Assembly (NCBI GenBank): GCA_963778465.1 | Contig: CAVZUK010000003.1 | Location: forward strand, 744,001-808,000 | DNA from: CAVZBW01 sp963778465 | GTDB taxonomy: Bacteria > Actinomycetota > Acidimicrobiia > Acidimicrobiales > RAAP-2 | Direction of reading: 5' to 3' | DNA length: 64,000 nucleotides | Shown: positions 17,797-26,604 of the stretch, piece by piece | How positions within the stretch are numbered: position 1 is the stretch's first letter | Layout: every line of letters starts with the position of its first letter | Made by a program: the position numbers and the translations under genes | The notes under the pieces: model-generated | What the model was told of the DNA's origin: nothing | Seen by the model: only the letters and a program-made list of their open reading frames with translations | Database searches by the model: none

Positions 17797-18630
17797 ATGC
17801 CGTATGCGTTGAGGGACAAGAAGGTGCTCGTTACGGGAGCATCCTCGGGGATCGGAGCGGGTCTCGCCGAGGGCTTCGCGCGGGCGGGGGCGACCGTCGG
17901 CCTGTGCGCGAGGCGGACCGAGCGGCTCAAGGAGGTGCTGGACCGTTGCCTGCCGCATGCGCCCGAATCCCGGATGTGGACGGCGGACCTGGCCGCCGAC
18001 GGCGCGCCCGAGCGGTTGGCCGAGCAGGTCCTCGCCGACTTCGGTCGGGTCGATGTCCTCGTGAACAACGCCGGCATCCCGAAGCGTCGGCACGTCACCC
18101 GGCTCGACCCCGCGACCGTCGACGCCGTCGACCGCATCAACTACCTCGCGCCGGTCCACCTGACACTGGCGCTCCTCCCCCAGATGCTGCGTCTGGGCGA
18201 GGGCCTCATCGTCAACGTCTCGTCGGTCGCGGCCACCCTGAGCTCGCCGGGTGAGGCGGCCTACAGCGCATCCAAGGCGGCCCTCGCCGTGTTCTCCGAG
18301 TCCATGGCGATCGACCTGTGGGACGAGGGCATCCGGGTGATGGTCGTCTACCCCGGGGTGGTCGACACCGAGCTGTTCACGCTCCCCGACAACGATCCGT
18401 TCACCGCCCCCGTGCAGGCCATCCCCGTGTCGGAGGCGGTGGAGGCGATCCTGGCGGCGCTCGAGGCGGGTGCCCGGCAGGTCTACGTCCCCGAATCGTT
18501 CGCGGAGTTCGCGCAGGGCAAGGCCAAGGACGTCGAGGCCTTCCTCTCCGGGTCGGCGGCCTTCGTGCGCCAGCAGTCGGCCCAGGCGGGGGGCGGGAGT
18601 CCCGGCAGTCCTCAGCAGGTCCCCGAGTAG
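17797..18630 (+). CDS. Short-chain dehydrogenase/reductase
   Basis: A 277-residue classical SDR. The NAD(P) motif TGASSGIG is at residues 14-21, NNAG is present, the catalytic serine is in VNVSSVAA and Y-x3-K is in YSASKAAL. The long C terminus (PESFAEFAQGKAKDVEAFL...) ends in a glycine-rich tail. It starts 19 bases after the carboxylase gene on the same strand and is probably in its operon. The substrate is unknown. Its last 19 bases overlap the end of the convergent gene 18612-19319. Confidence 0.88.
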   Translation: MPYALRDKKVLVTGASSGIGAGLAEGFARAGATVGLCARRTERLKEVLDRCLPHAPESRMWTADLAADGAPERLAEQVLADFGRVDVLVNNAGIPKRRHVTRLDPATVDAVDRINYLAPVHLTLALLPQMLRLGEGLIVNVSSVAATLSSPGEAAYSASKAALAVFSESMAIDLWDEGIRVMVVYPGVVDTELFTLPDNDPFTAPVQAIPVSEAVEAILAALEAGARQVYVPESFAEFAQGKAKDVEAFLSGSAAFVRQQSAQAGGGSPGSPQQVPE

Positions 18631-19319
18631 GCCGGGGAGCCGGAGCCGGACTCCGGGTCGTCCACGACGCCCGACTCGGAGGAGCGCACGACCGCTCCGA
18701 GGTGCACCACGTACCAGACGCCGCGCCACGAGATCATCGAAGCGATCCCGAACGACTCGGTCTGCCCGTTCTCCACGTAGACGATCCGGGAGTTGGGCAC
18801 CTCGTAGTACCCCACGGTGTTGTAGCAGGACCCCGGCGGCACCCAGTGGGCGTACGAGGAGTCGACCTGCACGCTCGACAGCTGCGCCTGCGCCGCGCCC
18901 GCCCCGAGCTGCGCGTGGGCGGCGCCGATGTCGAGCCCGTACTCGCTCACCAGCCTCCCCGTGTAGTCGCCCTGCGGATCGCTGATGCCCTTGACCTGCA
19001 CGTAGGCGGACTCGGGGAAGTACGCCGGCATCGCCGCCTGCACCGAGTCCGTCACGATGCCCTGCCAGAGGGCGGCCATCTCGGCGTTGAATTGCGGGGT
19101 GCCGCTCGAGGGCAGGTCGCTCGTCTGTGGCAGGGAGCCCGGGTCGACCGTCGTGGTGGTCGTCGGCGGCACCGTCGTCGACGTGGTGGTGGCGGGCGGG
19201 GCGGTGCGGTCGGTCACCGGGGGGCCGGTTCCCCGGGCCGTGGCGGCCACGGCGGCGGTCGGTCGCTGGCCGTCACCCGAGAAGGCGACCAGCTTGATGG
19301 CCACAACCGTCAGGACCAA
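18612..19319 (-). CDS. Membrane-anchored hypothetical protein with Thr/Pro linker
   Basis: About 235 residues. A hydrophobic N terminus (VLTVVAIKLVAF) is followed by a Thr/Pro-rich, probably extracytoplasmic, linker (residues about 35-65, many TTTTV and PP stretches). The globular C-terminal domain (about 75-235) contains WYVVHLGAVV and ends in a cysteine. Secreted actinobacterial proteins of unknown function often look like this. The only start is a TTG at 19319, which cuts the membrane segment short: the same frame runs upstream (RWGRVCVYAAA) without any start codon. The real N terminus may be longer, or there is an indel. Confidence 0.6.
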   Translation of the reverse strand: MVLTVVAIKLVAFSGDGQRPTAAVAATARGTGPPVTDRTAPPATTTSTTVPPTTTTTVDPGSLPQTSDLPSSGTPQFNAEMAALWQGIVTDSVQAAMPAYFPESAYVQVKGISDPQGDYTGRLVSEYGLDIGAAHAQLGAGAAQAQLSSVQVDSSYAHWVPPGSCYNTVGYYEVPNSRIVYVENGQTESFGIASMISWRGVWYVVHLGAVVRSSESGVVDDPESGSGSPAYSGTC

Positions 19320-19499
19320 GGCCGCCGCGTAGACACAGACTCGTCCCCAACGGACGCGAAGGGGTCCGTGAGTGGCATGACGGGGAGGCGGGCCGATCCA
19401 ACGACGATAGGGCGTCGATCCGAGCCGTCCGGCGCACCCGGTCCGGCCCGGCGCGCGGCGATTCGATGAGGGCGTCGATCACGGCAAGGATGTAGGACC

Positions 19500-21242
19500 G
19501 TGGACGCCAGCCCGGAGTCTCCCGCCGCTCCGGTGCGTGAGCGCTCCGCTCATGAGCTCTCGGAGCTCCGCCGGGTGGGAGAGACCGCCGCCCGGACCGC
19601 CCTGGTGCGGGGGACGATGCACTTCGCCCTGCTCACCAGGGCGGATGGGACCATCATCTGGTCGAGCCCCTCGACCCGACACCTCCTCGGATACGAGCCC
19701 GAGGAGATGGTGGGCAGCATGGTCTTCGACCTCGTCCATCCCGAGGAGCGGGACTTCGTCCGGCGGGTCCTCGCCCACGCCACGGAGAACCCGCTCGACG
19801 GCTCCCTCGATCTCGACGACGCCGATCTCGTCATCGACCTCCAGATCCTCCACAAGGAGGGGCACACGGTCGACCTCGGGCTGCTGCGCAACAACCTGCT
19901 CGCGACCGAGGGCGTCCATGCGATCCTCGTCGTGGCACGCGAGTCGAGCGGTCGGCGGGCCCTCGACCGGGTGCTCACGTCCCTGGCCCACGAGCCGACG
20001 GCACCGCACGTCCTGGCGCAGCTCGTCGGCTTCGTCGACGATCGCTTCGCCGGTCTGTCGACCTCCCTCTACACGCCGACGCTCGACCCGGCGTGGGTCA
20101 CGCGATCCGTGCCCGGAAGCCTGCGGCTGCCGGGTGGCCCCTGGGACGTCGTGGTGGCGGAGGGCCGAGCGGTGCTCGTCGGGGATTTCGACGACGCGAT
20201 CGACCGGGGGCTCATGACGCCGGGGGTGGCCGAGGCCGCCCGGGCCGAGGGCTTCGTCGGTTGTTGGGCCTTCCCGGTCCCGCCCGGGGCCCAGCTCGCC
20301 GACTCGTGGCTGCCGCCGTTGCCCCATCCGGGGGTCATGGACCCCGCGGGCAGGCGGGGGGAGATCGACGCCATGGTGGTGTGGTCGGTCGGTCACCGCG
20401 AGCCCCTGATCGGTCATCTCGGCGCCATCGAGCGCGTGGCCGGCCTGGCGTACCTGGCGCTGAGCCGACGCCGGGACGAGATCCGCCAGCGGCGACGCCT
20501 CGCCTTCGAGCAAGAGCAGAACCGCCGGCTCGTCGAGATCGACGACCTGCGGACGAAGCTGATCTTCGACCTGTCCCACGAGCTGAGGACGCCGGTGACC
20601 TCGATCATCGGCTTTGCCGAGCTGGCGCGGGACCTGCCCAGGGGCGAGGAGTCGGCAGAGCTGGACGAGTACCTGAAGATCATCGCCCGCAACGCCGACC
20701 GCCTCCGCCGGCTGACCGGCGACCTCCTGCTCATCGGCCGCCTGGCCTCCCACACCCTCGAGATGGTGGTCGACCCCGTCGACGTCCCGAGACTGGTCCA
20801 GGGCGCGGTCGCCGCCCTGCAGACCCAGGCCTTCGACAAGGGGGTCGACCTGGCGTGCTCGTGCGAGGAGGGCACCATGCTCGATGGTGACGCGGGGCGG
20901 GTCGGACAGTTGATCGACAACCTCGTCTCCAACGCCATCAAGTACACGGACGAGGGTGGGGCGATCTCGGTGACCGCGGCGCCCGACGACGGCGCATGGC
21001 GGATCGCCGTGCGGGACACCGGCATGGGCATCCCCGAAGAAGAGCAGGCCCGCCTTTTCGAGCAGTTCTTCCGGGCGTCCAACGCCCACGCGAGGGCCAT
21101 CGCGGGATCCGGGCTCGGACTGGCGATCGCCGGCGGTATCGCCCGGCTCCACGGCGGCCACATCGAGGTGGTGAGCGAGGTCGGGCGCGGCTCGACCTTC
21201 ACCGTCGTCCTGAGGGGTGCCGAGGGGCCGCCGGAGCCCTGA
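19500..21242 (+). CDS. Soluble PAS/GAF-type sensor histidine kinase
   Basis: A 580-residue kinase without membrane segments. An N-terminal PAS domain (FALLTRADGTIIWSSPSTRHLLGY ... VFDLVHPEER, about residues 35-150) is followed by a GAF-like region (about 155-330). HisKA then has FDLSHELRTPVTSIIGFAE (His near 360), and HATPase has NLVSNAIKY, DTGMGIPEEE and GSGLGLAIAGGIARLHGG. The GTG at 19500 lies after AAGGA. No response regulator is adjacent. The signal is unknown. Confidence 0.9.
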   Translation: MDASPESPAAPVRERSAHELSELRRVGETAARTALVRGTMHFALLTRADGTIIWSSPSTRHLLGYEPEEMVGSMVFDLVHPEERDFVRRVLAHATENPLDGSLDLDDADLVIDLQILHKEGHTVDLGLLRNNLLATEGVHAILVVARESSGRRALDRVLTSLAHEPTAPHVLAQLVGFVDDRFAGLSTSLYTPTLDPAWVTRSVPGSLRLPGGPWDVVVAEGRAVLVGDFDDAIDRGLMTPGVAEAARAEGFVGCWAFPVPPGAQLADSWLPPLPHPGVMDPAGRRGEIDAMVVWSVGHREPLIGHLGAIERVAGLAYLALSRRRDEIRQRRRLAFEQEQNRRLVEIDDLRTKLIFDLSHELRTPVTSIIGFAELARDLPRGEESAELDEYLKIIARNADRLRRLTGDLLLIGRLASHTLEMVVDPVDVPRLVQGAVAALQTQAFDKGVDLACSCEEGTMLDGDAGRVGQLIDNLVSNAIKYTDEGGAISVTAAPDDGAWRIAVRDTGMGIPEEEQARLFEQFFRASNAHARAIAGSGLGLAIAGGIARLHGGHIEVVSEVGRGSTFTVVLRGAEGPPEP

Positions 21243-21316
21243 CCCCCGGGCGCTGACTCCGAGAGGAGTCCCCACGGGGCTACCCGGGGCGAGTCCCCCT
21301 GATACGGTCGGGCAGG

Positions 21317-21943
21317 GTGGACATCCACCACATCATCGCGGACTACGGCTATCTGGCCGTGTTCGTCCTGGTGGGTCTCGAGAGCTTCGGCATCCCCCTG
21401 CCCGGCGAGACGGCGCTGATCGCGGCGGCCACCTACGCCGGTGCCACCCATCACCTGGAGCCGGTGCTCATCTTCCTCGTCGGAGCGGCCGCGGCGATCA
21501 TCGGCGACACGTGTGGCTACTGGATCGGCGACTACGGGGGTTATGCCTTGTTGCGCCGCTACGGCAAGTACGTACGGATCGACGAGCCCAAGATCAAGGT
21601 GGCCCGCTACCTCTTCGATCGCCACGGCGGGAAGGTGGTGTTCTTCGGCCGCTTCATCTCGGTGCTCCGCACGTACGCCGCGTTCCTGGCCGGGGTCAAC
21701 AAGATGCACTACAGACGCTTCTTGTTCTTCAACGCCTCGGGGGGGTTGCTGTGGAGCGCCGTGTACACCTTCGGCGCCTACTGGTTCGGCAGTACGCTCA
21801 CCAGCATCTCGAGCACCCTCGGCTACGCCCTCCTCGGCGGCGCGGTCGTCGTCATCGTCCTGTTCGTGATCCAGCTGCGCCGCAAGATGAGCTCGCTCAT
21901 CGCCCGAGCCGAGATCGCCTATCCGGGTCCCCTCGAGCGCTGA
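21317..21943 (+). CDS. DedA family membrane protein
   Basis: A 208-residue integral membrane protein of the DedA/SNARE-associated (VTT) family, now linked to polyprenyl-phosphate or lipid translocation. The family pattern is clear: VLVGLESFGIPLPGETALIAAATYAG, then GAAAAIIGDTCGYWIGDYGG, then the conserved arginines in FFGRFISVLRTYAAFLAGVNKM. Four to five hydrophobic segments are visible. The GTG start at 21317 is the only one before the first helix. It lies 74 bases after the histidine kinase gene on the same strand. Confidence 0.9.
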   Translation: MDIHHIIADYGYLAVFVLVGLESFGIPLPGETALIAAATYAGATHHLEPVLIFLVGAAAAIIGDTCGYWIGDYGGYALLRRYGKYVRIDEPKIKVARYLFDRHGGKVVFFGRFISVLRTYAAFLAGVNKMHYRRFLFFNASGGLLWSAVYTFGAYWFGSTLTSISSTLGYALLGGAVVVIVLFVIQLRRKMSSLIARAEIAYPGPLER

Positions 21944-21967
21944 GCTGAGAGACTCGACGTCGGGCGC

Positions 21968-23182
21968 TCAGACGAAGCTCGGCTCGACGCCGATGGCGGC
22001 GTAGACGGCCCGGACGAGCCCGCGGGTGCGGGGATCGCCCGAGAGGTTCTGCTGCATCTTGTTCATGACGTAGCCGAAGCCGATGCGGTGCTCGGGGTCG
22101 CAGAACCCGACGGAGCCTCCCGCCCCGGTGTGGCCGAAGCTTCCGGGCGAGCCGTAGCGGGCGTAGCGGGACGCGGTGAAGAAGCCGAGGCCGAACGAGG
22201 TCTCGAAGACGAGGCAGCGGTCCGGGCCCTCGGTCTGACGAGTGCGGGCCGCACGGATCTGGGCCGGTGCGAGCAGGGGCTCGACCGGGCCACCCGGCAG
22301 CGCCTCCACGATCCCGGCGTACATCCGAGCCAGGGACCGGGCGTTGGTGATGCCGTTGGCCGCGGGCAGCTCGGCGGCGTGGAGCTCGGGCCGGTTGAAG
22401 AGCGAGGTCTTCGGTATGGCGCCGTTGAGCGAGAGCGCGCGCCCGAGGAGGGACTCCGGACCCACGAGGTCGTCGAGGAGCTTCTGCGCGCCGGGGTCGC
22501 TCGACGCCGGGGGGACGAGGTGGCCGAGGATCGGAGCCACGCGCTCTTCTCGCTCGGGCGGCAGGCCGATCCAGAACTCGAGGCCCAACGGCGCCGCCAC
22601 CTCCTCGGCGAAGAACGTGCCCAGGCTCTTGCCGGTCACGCGCCGGACCAGCTCGCCCACGAGGTAGCCGAAGGTCAGGGCGTGGTAGCCGTGTTCCGAA
22701 CCGGGCTCCCAGAGGGGCGCCTGGGCCTCGAGGGCGCGGATCACGGGCTCCCAGGCCAGGGCGTCCTCGAAGGAGAGGTGCCGGTCGATCGTCGGGAGCC
22801 CCGCCTTGTGGCAGAGCAGCCACCCCACGGGGATGCGCTCCTTGCCCGCTCTTGCGAATTCGGGCCAGTAGGTGGCGACCGGGGCGTCGACGTCCAGCTG
22901 CCCTCGCTGGGCCAGCAGGTTCGCGCAAAGGGCCGTCGCTCCCTTGGTGGTCGAGAACACGAGCTGCAGCGTGTCGGCGGTGTAGGCACGGCCATTACGA
23001 GGGTCGGTGCCTCCCCAGATGTCCACCACCTTGTTGCCCTCGAGGTAGAGGGAGAATCCCGCCCCTACGTCGCCGTGGTCGGTGAAATTGCGGGCAAAGG
23101 CCTCGCGCACCCCCTCGAACCCGCTCTCGACCGAGCCGTCGACGTCGTCTCCCATCGCACCCCCCACATCGCGGTGGGCCAC
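21968..23182 (-). CDS. Serine hydrolase of the class C beta-lactamase / EstB esterase family
   Basis: A 404-residue serine hydrolase. The nucleophile motif S-x2-K is STTK at residues 77-80. The Tyr-containing second motif lies in YHALTFGYLVGEL, and the third appears as HTGAGGSVG near the C terminus. There is no signal peptide, so a cytoplasmic esterase is more likely than a secreted beta-lactamase. The ATG at 23182 follows GGGGAGG at good spacing. It is divergent from the acyl-CoA dehydrogenase gene. Confidence 0.85.
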   Translation of the reverse strand: MAHRDVGGAMGDDVDGSVESGFEGVREAFARNFTDHGDVGAGFSLYLEGNKVVDIWGGTDPRNGRAYTADTLQLVFSTTKGATALCANLLAQRGQLDVDAPVATYWPEFARAGKERIPVGWLLCHKAGLPTIDRHLSFEDALAWEPVIRALEAQAPLWEPGSEHGYHALTFGYLVGELVRRVTGKSLGTFFAEEVAAPLGLEFWIGLPPEREERVAPILGHLVPPASSDPGAQKLLDDLVGPESLLGRALSLNGAIPKTSLFNRPELHAAELPAANGITNARSLARMYAGIVEALPGGPVEPLLAPAQIRAARTRQTEGPDRCLVFETSFGLGFFTASRYARYGSPGSFGHTGAGGSVGFCDPEHRIGFGYVMNKMQQNLSGDPRTRGLVRAVYAAIGVEPSFV

Positions 23183-23334
23183 ATGGTGACCTCCCCGGCG
23201 CCGCGCCGTCCAACGAGCCCCGACGCACGTCCGGTGGGCCCGTTAGGCTGCCCCCGGCCTCGGAACCGCCCGGCCACGCAACAGCCGGGGCGGGCGTGGT
23301 GAACCGGTGGTCACCGGATCGGGGAGGAGCAGCC

Positions 23335-24636
23335 ATGGCGTGGGACTTCGAGACCGATCCCGAGTTCCAGGCGAAGCTGGACTGGGTCGACGAGTTCGTG
23401 CGCGAGGAGGTCGAGCCGCTCGACGTCCTCTGGGGCGGTCGGGCCTACCGTCCCCTCGACGAGACGCTGCGCAAGATCGTCGACCCGCTCAAGCAGGAGG
23501 TGCGCTCCCGCGAGCTTTGGGCCGCGCACCTCGGGCCGGAGCTCGGCGGCAAGGGGTACGGCCAGCTCAAGCTGGCGCTGCTGAACGAGATCCTGGGCCG
23601 GTCGCAGTGGGCACCGATCATCTTCGGCACGCAGGCTCCCGACACCGGCAACGCCGAGATCATCGCCCACTACGGGACGGAGGAACAAAAGGAGCGCTAC
23701 CTGCGGCCGCTCCTCGGGGGCGAGCTCTTCTCCTGTTACTCGATGACCGAGCCCCACGCGGGCGCCGACCCGACGATGTTCAAGACCCGGGCCGAGCGCG
23801 ACGGCGACGAGTGGGTCATCAACGGATGGAAGTTCTTCTCGTCCAACGCCAAGACGTCTTCGTTTCTCATCGTCATGGTCGTCACCAACCCCGACGTGAG
23901 CGCCTACCAGGGCATGTCGATGTTCCTGGTGCCGACGGACACGCCGGGCGTCCGCATCGTCCGCAACATCGGCGTCGGCACGGAGTCCTCCGAGCACGCG
24001 TCGCACGCCCTGATCCACTACGAGGACGTCCGGGTACCGTCGGACGCGCTCCTCGGGGGCGAGGGTCAGGCCTTCGCCATCGCCCAGACCCGCCTGGGCG
24101 GTGGTCGCATCCATCACGCCATGCGCTCGATCGGTCTCGCCAACAAGGCGTTCGACATGATGTGCGAGCGGGCGCTCAGCCGGGAGACGCAGGGCAGTCT
24201 CCTGGCGGACAAGCAATTCGTCCAGGGCTACATCGCCGATTCTTACGCACAGCTGATGCAGTTCCGGCTCTTCGTCCTCTACACGGCGTGGACCATCGAC
24301 AAGTACAAGGACTACCGACGGGTCCGCAAGGACATCGCGGCGGTCAAGGCGCAGCTGCCGTCCGTCTTGAAGGACGTGGTGGAGCGGGCGATGCAGGTCC
24401 ACGGCGCGCTCGGCGTCTCCAACGAGATGCCCTTCTCGGGCATGTGGATGGCGGGCGCATCGCTCGGGCTCGCCGACGGTCCGACCGAGGTGCACAAGGT
24501 GACCGTGGCGCGCCAGGTCCTGCGCAATTACCGGCCGAGCGAGGACCTCTGGCCCAGCGAGCACCTGCCCAAGCGGGTGGCGGCCGCCCGCGAGAAGTTC
24601 GCGGAGTACCTCGAGCACGAGGTGGGCAACCTCTGA
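23335..24636 (+). CDS. Acyl-CoA dehydrogenase
   Basis: A 433-residue flavoprotein of the acyl-CoA dehydrogenase family, expected to form an alpha,beta-double bond in an acyl-CoA. Family features include the N-terminal helical domain, the flavin-binding CYSMTEPHAGADPT, WVINGWKFFSSNA, and the C-terminal QVHGALGVSNEMPFSGMW and GPTEVHKVTVARQVLRNY. I chose the ATG at 23335 because GGGGAGGAG lies just before it; the frame opens 39 bases earlier without an SD site. Its TGA overlaps the ATG of the next SDR gene, so they form a coupled pair. The acyl substrate is unknown. Confidence 0.92.
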   Translation: MAWDFETDPEFQAKLDWVDEFVREEVEPLDVLWGGRAYRPLDETLRKIVDPLKQEVRSRELWAAHLGPELGGKGYGQLKLALLNEILGRSQWAPIIFGTQAPDTGNAEIIAHYGTEEQKERYLRPLLGGELFSCYSMTEPHAGADPTMFKTRAERDGDEWVINGWKFFSSNAKTSSFLIVMVVTNPDVSAYQGMSMFLVPTDTPGVRIVRNIGVGTESSEHASHALIHYEDVRVPSDALLGGEGQAFAIAQTRLGGGRIHHAMRSIGLANKAFDMMCERALSRETQGSLLADKQFVQGYIADSYAQLMQFRLFVLYTAWTIDKYKDYRRVRKDIAAVKAQLPSVLKDVVERAMQVHGALGVSNEMPFSGMWMAGASLGLADGPTEVHKVTVARQVLRNYRPSEDLWPSEHLPKRVAAAREKFAEYLEHEVGNL

Positions 24637-25418
24637 TGGTGCCGACCGCGCAGGGACCGGCCGAGCGCTTCGACCTCACCGGCAAGGTGGCCGTCGTCAC
24701 CGGAGGAAGTCGTGGCATCGGGCGCGCCGTCTCCGAAGGGCTGGCGGGAGCGGGGGCGGACGTCGTGGTCGCCAGCCGCAAGCTCGACAACTGCCGCCGG
24801 GCGGCAGCCGAGATCGCCGAGGCCACCGGGCGCCGGGCGCTCGGCCTGCAGTGCCACGTCGGACAATGGGAGGACTGCGACCGCCTGGTCGACGAGGTGT
24901 ACGGCGAGTTCGGCCGCTGCGACGTGCTCGTCAACAACGCCGGGATGTCCCCCCTCTACGGGGAGCTCCCCGACGTGACCGAGGCCTATTACGACAAGGT
25001 CAACGCCGTCAACGCCCGTGGACCCTTCCGGCTGTCCGTGCTCGTCGGCACCCGGATGTACGAGGGGGACGGCGGCTCGATCATCAACGTGTCGACCGCC
25101 GGCACCCTGCGCCCGAGCGCGCACGAGCTTCCCTACGAGATGGCAAAGGCCGGGCTCAACGTCCTCACCCTCTGCCTGGCCGGCACGTGGACCCCCAAGG
25201 TTCGGGCCAACCTCATCCTGCCGGGTCCCTTCGACACGGACATCGCCAAGGCATGGGATCCGGCGACCAAGGTGCGGGCCGCCGAGATGAACCCGATGGG
25301 CCGCCTCGGCCAGCCCGACGACCTGGCCGGCTTGTGCATCTTTCTGGCGAGCGACGCCTCCAGCTACGTCAACGGGGCCCAGATCCTGGCCGACGGGGGG
25401 GCGTTCCGGGGCTGGTAG
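24636..25418 (+). CDS. Short-chain dehydrogenase/reductase coupled to the acyl-CoA dehydrogenase
   Basis: A 260-residue classical SDR. VTGGSRGIG is the cofactor motif near residues 21-29. NNAG, INVSTAG and the active-site YEMAKAG (Tyr-x3-Lys) are intact, as is the C-terminal ADGGAFRGW typical of FabG-like members. The start overlaps the stop of the upstream gene (TGATG). Together with the dehydrogenase it could act in a beta-oxidation-like or sterol/aromatic side-chain pathway; this is inference. Confidence 0.9.
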   Translation: MVPTAQGPAERFDLTGKVAVVTGGSRGIGRAVSEGLAGAGADVVVASRKLDNCRRAAAEIAEATGRRALGLQCHVGQWEDCDRLVDEVYGEFGRCDVLVNNAGMSPLYGELPDVTEAYYDKVNAVNARGPFRLSVLVGTRMYEGDGGSIINVSTAGTLRPSAHELPYEMAKAGLNVLTLCLAGTWTPKVRANLILPGPFDTDIAKAWDPATKVRAAEMNPMGRLGQPDDLAGLCIFLASDASSYVNGAQILADGGAFRGW

Positions 25419-25476
25419 CCCTTCCCGTCGAATGTCCGGTCGGCGCTGACGCGAGATCGCGCCACGGCGGCGGGGC

Positions 25477-25956
25477 TCAGCCGCGGCCGACAACGGCGAG
25501 GAGGTGGTCGAGCTCCTCGCTCAAGCCCTCGGCCTCCCCCGGCGGGACGGCCTTGCGCTCCCAGACGTGCAGGGCGCGGTTGACCCGATCGCACAACCGG
25601 CGCCCCTCGGGCGTCAGCTGGACGACCACACGGCGCCGGTCCACCGGATCGCGGGACCGGCGCAGCCAACCGCTGTGAGCCAACCGGTCGAGGGTGAGCG
25701 TCATCCCACCCGTCGTGCGTCCGAGGACGCGGCACAGTTGGGAGGGAGAGCTGCTCGCTCCGGGCGACCTCCGTGTCGTCGCCAGCACGAGGTAGTCGTC
25801 GAAGCTCAGGCCGTGGGGGCCCGCGACGCCCGCAAAGACGTTCTCCGAAAGCATCACCAGGCGCACGAGCCGGGCCAGGAAGCCGACCTTGGGCGGCAAC
25901 CCGACCTCCCCGAGCCAGGCCGACTCGGTGGCGACCGGCTCTCCCGCCACTGCCAT
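25477..25956 (-). CDS. MarR family transcriptional regulator
   Basis: A 159-residue winged-helix regulator. The DNA-binding core is FDDYLVLATTRRSPGASSSPSQLCRVLGRTTGGMTLTLDRLAHSGWLRRSRDPVDRRRVVVQLT (about residues 50-115), with the wing DPVDRRR typical of MarR proteins. I placed the start at the ATG at 25956, just before the conserved N-terminal helix; there is no strong SD. It is divergent from the cupin/SDR/LLM operon, and the promoter of that operon begins five bases from its start codon, so it probably represses that operon and itself. Confidence 0.85.
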   Translation of the reverse strand: MAVAGEPVATESAWLGEVGLPPKVGFLARLVRLVMLSENVFAGVAGPHGLSFDDYLVLATTRRSPGASSSPSQLCRVLGRTTGGMTLTLDRLAHSGWLRRSRDPVDRRRVVVQLTPEGRRLCDRVNRALHVWERKAVPPGEAEGLSEELDHLLAVVGRG

Positions 25957-25960
25957 GCGC

Positions 25961-25990
25961 TTGACAGTATCACTTTTGTCTGAGTAACAA
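25961..25990 (+). promoter_or_regulatory. Probable promoter of the cupin-SDR-LLM operon
   Basis: TTGACA (25961-25966) and TAACAA (25985-25990) are separated by 18 bases in a locally AT-rich stretch. The site lies 80 bases before the cupin ATG and next to the divergent marR start, the expected place for MarR control. Confidence 0.5.
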
Positions 25991-26070
25991 TGCAGAAAGG
26001 TAAAACGGCCAGCCGGTCGCGCCCGGGGCGCTGCCCAGCCCCCATCCGTGCCGGCCCTTGGAGGTGTTCG

Positions 26071-26604
26071 ATGACTGACGAGATTCCGGCCGACGTCCGG
26101 GTGCTCGGCGCCGAGCCGGTGTTCCGCCACCTCGACGATCCCGACGTCCCGTGGCAGCGCGTCAAGGCGATCCGCAACGCCGATGGGACCGAGTCGTCCA
26201 TCTGGGAGAAGTGGCTGGCCTTCTCCCCCGATCCGCAGTACCTCTCGCTCTACGCGAAATGGGACCCCGGCATGGTCATCCGTCGCCACGGCCACTTCAG
26301 CTCCCACGTGATCTTCGTGATCGAGGGCGAGATGTGGTGCGGCGGTCGCCACTGTCCTGCCGGCACCCATGTCGAGCTGCCGCTCGGGGCCGCCTTCGGA
26401 CCCTTCGTGGCCGGACCGGAGGGCACGATCCTCTTCGAGATCATGATGGGCGACCCCCGGTCGTGGGGCGACCAGCCGGAAACCTTCGAGGAGGCCCTGA
26501 GCGAGCGTGGGGCGGTGGCGCTGCCCGACCCCGAGATCGACCTCCCCGAGTGGCTCGCCGACCTGCGCTCGCGCTGGGTGCCGGATTCGACAGAGCCGGC
26601 GTGA
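26071..26604 (+). CDS. Cupin domain protein
   Basis: A 177-residue small beta-barrel protein. The cupin motif is seen in YAKWDPGMVIRRHGHFSSHVIFVIEGEMWCGGRHCPAGTHVELPLGAAFGPFVAGPEG, with metal-ligand candidates H-x-H and a later Glu. This resembles dioxygenase-like or ChrR-like single cupins. The substrate is unknown. The ATG at 26071 follows GGAGG at good spacing. It opens a four-gene operon in which all junctions overlap (26601, 27308, 28081). Confidence 0.82.
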   Translation: MTDEIPADVRVLGAEPVFRHLDDPDVPWQRVKAIRNADGTESSIWEKWLAFSPDPQYLSLYAKWDPGMVIRRHGHFSSHVIFVIEGEMWCGGRHCPAGTHVELPLGAAFGPFVAGPEGTILFEIMMGDPRSWGDQPETFEEALSERGAVALPDPEIDLPEWLADLRSRWVPDSTEPA

